From: an uncultured Treponema sp.
Lineage (GTDB): Bacteria; Spirochaetota; Spirochaetia; Treponematales; Treponemataceae
Length of the DNA: 64,000 bases
Assembly: GCA_910584475.1 (NCBI GenBank)
Contig: CAJUBD010000001.1
Coordinates: forward strand, 19,028 to 83,027
Reading direction: 5' to 3'
Positions within the stretch are counted from its first letter, which is position 1, and each line of letters starts with the position of its first letter. The notes beneath the pieces were generated by a model that ran no database searches, was not told the origin of the DNA, and saw nothing but the letters and a program-made list of their open reading frames with translations. Both the position numbers and the translations under genes were made by a program. Shown here piece by piece: positions 62,055-64,000 of this stretch.

Positions 62055-62127
62055 GGTGCCTGATGGGGATCGAACCCACGACAACCAGATCCACAATCTG
62101 GCGCTCTACCGCTGAACTACAGGCACC
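62055..62127 (-). tRNA. tRNA-His (anticodon GTG)
   Basis: Anticodon stem CCAGA/TCTGG with loop TTGTGGA. It has the extra G at -1 opposite C73, the identity feature of tRNA-His. First of three tRNAs from one promoter. Confidence 0.95.
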
Positions 62128-62145
62128 AAGTTATCGATGAAATTT

Positions 62146-62175
62146 ATTTTATCAGAAAACACGTATTTTTGTCAA
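62146..62175 (-). promoter_or_regulatory. Promoter of the tRNA cluster
   Basis: Minus strand TTGACA (62175-62170), 18-base spacer, TAAAAT (62151-62146) with TG one base before it. Confidence 0.7.
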
Positions 62176-62252
62176 TAGCAAAAGTAAAAAAAATTGAAAA
62201 AAAATTCTTCGTCAAAAAAATGGCACTGAATATGAATTTCTGAAGCCATTTC

Positions 62253-63500
62253 TCACATTAAATTTACGGCAACGCTCGTGCATTTTTCAAACAAAAGTCC
62301 CGAGTCAATTCCGTTTATCATTTTACCGCGCGGATGAGAAGAAAGCATATTCTTGCGCCCGCTTTCAAGATGCGGCGACGTGATTCCGTGCTTTATGGAA
62401 ATGTCGGCTTCCAAAAGCGCGCTCAAATGGTCGGCGAGGCGAACGAGCTTTCCGTCCACAGGAGAAAAATCATCGGAATTGTAAAGAGAATTCAGTTCCT
62501 CGAAACTTACCGCGAGCGGCATTCCATCATGCAAAATGCGGTTTTCAAATTCATCGTTCGTAAAATACAAAAGCTCGGCGGCGTAGAAATCTTCCATAAG
62601 CGGAACAAGTTCCTTCGCCACGATCTCATCTTCAATCCGCTTCACAATTTCAGGAAGGGCATCCGTAGCCTGCTTTACAGGCGATATAATGTCGCGCGTC
62701 ACGGCTTCAGGCAAATCGTGGAAAAGCGCGCTGAAAAAATTGTTGTAGGCGCGCTTGCCACACATCTTTTCACCCGACACGCTTTGCAAAAGTATCGTGA
62801 TGGCGGCGACAAAATAGCAGTGGCCGAGGACGCTCGTATGCGGAATGCGCGGAGTTTGGTTCCATCGGCGTTGGAAGCGAAGCTGCTCGATTTTGAGAAG
62901 GAATTCAAACGGATGCTGCTTTGTCATAAGAAGCTGCAAGCCACGCAAGTCCATAAACGCGGAAAGCGTCTCGTAGAGTTCTCGCTCGATTTTTTCAAGC
63001 CGTACGCCTTCGTTTACCGGGAAAATCATCTGCAGCTCGCGCATAGTGGAATACTTGTGCGCGGCGGCATATATTCGGCTTGTGAGAATGTCTTCGGGAG
63101 GAATCGGAATTGAAGAAGCCTTTTGTCCTATATAAATCGTGAACTTCGAAAAAAATTCGTCATCAAAAAATGGCCGGTACTGGTTAAGAACCCATTCGTT
63201 GAGCCGCAAATACTCGGCGGGATATTCGCTTTTTATCAAATCCTGGACAGGAGCCTTGATGTCGCAAAGCGAGATTTTTTTCAAAAGGTCGAAAAGCGAA
63301 GCGTTTATCATCCACTGCCAGTTCACTTTCTTTCCGGCGTTTTCCTCGAATTTCCCGATGATATAGGCGAGAACCATTTTTTCGGCGGCTTTGTCCATTT
63401 CAATGAGGTCAAATGGCCGGATGAGGTCGTTCCAGCGTTCGATGGAAAAAGCCTCGAACATTTTGAGAATGAGCGGAACGCAATTTTTTTCAAGATTCAT
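62253..63500 (-). CDS. HD-domain phosphohydrolase
   Basis: 415 residues. HD motifs in order: HTSVLGHCYF, ALFHDLPEAV and LVRLADHLSALLEA, as in YfbR-like 5'-nucleotidases and related HD proteins. An extra N-terminal half of about 210 residues has no known domain. ATG 63500 follows GCGAGG. Metal-dependent phosphate-ester hydrolysis is expected; substrate unknown. It follows the ABC permease after 15 bases, so both are likely in one transcript. Confidence 0.8.
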   Translation of the reverse strand: MNLEKNCVPLILKMFEAFSIERWNDLIRPFDLIEMDKAAEKMVLAYIIGKFEENAGKKVNWQWMINASLFDLLKKISLCDIKAPVQDLIKSEYPAEYLRLNEWVLNQYRPFFDDEFFSKFTIYIGQKASSIPIPPEDILTSRIYAAAHKYSTMRELQMIFPVNEGVRLEKIERELYETLSAFMDLRGLQLLMTKQHPFEFLLKIEQLRFQRRWNQTPRIPHTSVLGHCYFVAAITILLQSVSGEKMCGKRAYNNFFSALFHDLPEAVTRDIISPVKQATDALPEIVKRIEDEIVAKELVPLMEDFYAAELLYFTNDEFENRILHDGMPLAVSFEELNSLYNSDDFSPVDGKLVRLADHLSALLEADISIKHGITSPHLESGRKNMLSSHPRGKMINGIDSGLLFEKCTSVAVNLM

Positions 63501-63515
63501 ACAGCCTCGCAAATA

Positions 63516-64000
63516 TCACGACGCGCCTTTGACATAAGGCTTTCCGTCTGCCGCGGGCGCGTAATTCTTACCGCTGAAAATCACTAGCGCGAGGAGCGTT
63601 ATGAAGTACGGCAAAATGTTGAAGACTTCAGAAGGAAGCACTTGAGAAATTTTCGGGAAGAAATTCCTTGAAAGGACAGCGAGAGCGCTTGCAAGCCCGA
63701 AAAGAAAAGTAGAGCCTGCGATTCCAAGCGGCTTCCACCGCCCGAACGCCACCGCCGCAAGCGCGATGAACCCCGCGCCGTTCACAGTGTTGCTGGTAAA
63801 TTGAATCGACTGCGTTAGCACCATGCATCCGCCTGAAAGTCCTGCCAAAAATCCCGAGACAAGCGTGGCGAAATATCTCATTCCGAGCACGTTCACGCCA
63901 ACGCTTGCCGCCGCATCCGGATGCTCGCCGCATGCGCGAAGACGCAAACCGAACGCCGTTCTATAAAGCACAAACCATGAAACAAGCAGAACCGCGAGCG
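63516..64000 (-). CDS. ABC transporter permease, C-terminal part (cut by window)
   Basis: At least 161 residues, N-terminus outside the window. Highly hydrophobic with RTAFGLRLRACGEHPDAAAS and VLGMRYFATLVSGFLAGLSG, the pattern of the BPD_transp_2 family, close to the YufQ/NupQ-type permeases of nucleoside or simple-sugar importers paired with Bmp/PnrA lipoproteins. It would be a membrane subunit of a purine nucleoside or sugar importer; the partner genes should lie to the right. Substrate not readable. Confidence 0.85.
   Translation of the reverse strand, partial: LAVLLVSWFVLYRTAFGLRLRACGEHPDAAASVGVNVLGMRYFATLVSGFLAGLSGGCMVLTQSIQFTSNTVNGAGFIALAAVAFGRWKPLGIAGSTFLFGLASALAVLSRNFFPKISQVLPSEVFNILPYFITLLALVIFSGKNYAPAADGKPYVKGAS

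Noticed and set aside
1..64000. CRISPR array
   Set aside because: No regularly spaced identical repeats with unique spacers; the repeat arrays seen are contiguous and degenerate.

Overview
The window looks like a chromosomal segment from a spirochaete of the genus Treponema, with moderate GC (about 45% by eye). The main reason is gene order: mltG, dnaG, rpoD, a zinc-ribbon protein, a TPR protein, mreB, mreC, mreD, mrdA and rodA in one run, which is the order I recall from Treponema pallidum. Abundant lipoproteins, a BspA-like leucine-rich repeat protein and a DUF261 protein (a family I know from Borrelia and Treponema) agree with this. The species is not identified.

Layout. 1-15 kb (+): the tail of an SLBB export-type protein, a YkgJ protein, an MBL-fold hydrolase, then the replication/transcription/cell-shape block, with the RNase P RNA gene (rnpB) lying between the zinc-ribbon gene and the TPR gene. 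15.1 kb: tRNA-Pro with its own promoter and terminator. 15.3-19.1 kb (-): mfd. 19.2-20.6 kb (+): a periplasmic protein and a zinc-ribbon membrane protein, followed by tRNA-Leu (-). 20.9-26.2 kb (-): alr, rsmA, yggS, a membrane protein, rluD and an rluA-like gene, tightly overlapped like one operon.

26.4-31.8 kb is an accessory island and the most interesting part. Six minus-strand genes, all with good ribosome binding sites, run: three DUF2589 paralogues, a DUF261 protein with a possible Cys/His/Asp triad, a TIR-domain protein, and a pentameric ligand-gated ion channel. A tyrosine recombinase is divergently placed. Between the recombinase and the first operon gene lie two 23-bp dyad-symmetric boxes in inverted orientation (16 bp perfectly shared), flanking about 157 bp that holds a TTGACA element. 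This is the layout of an invertible promoter switch. I infer a phase-variable, possibly defensive, TIR plus ion-channel system; its function is not shown by the sequence.

32-35 kb: a lipoprotein, thrC and a dCMP deaminase. 35.2-49.4 kb (+): periplasmic proteins, then an export cluster of a TolC-like protein, a membrane-fusion lipoprotein, two lipoproteins with Ig-like domains, and two adjacent RND pumps. 49.5-54.8 kb: a D,D-carboxypeptidase, two exported proteins and a phosphohexomutase. 54.8-60.8 kb: a BspA-like protein, a 42-bp tandem repeat block, a DUF6261 protein, a second phosphohexomutase whose start region has a hairpin between the Shine-Dalgarno and the start codon, a DnaQ-like exonuclease, and an array of about 170-bp degenerate repeats. 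60.8-64 kb (-): a LysM/LytM protein, a tRNA Lys-Arg-His cluster, an HD-domain protein and the end of an ABC permease cut by the window.

A short motif, TTTTATCGCAA, recurs far more often than chance in some genes, and a shared leader sequence precedes three unrelated genes.
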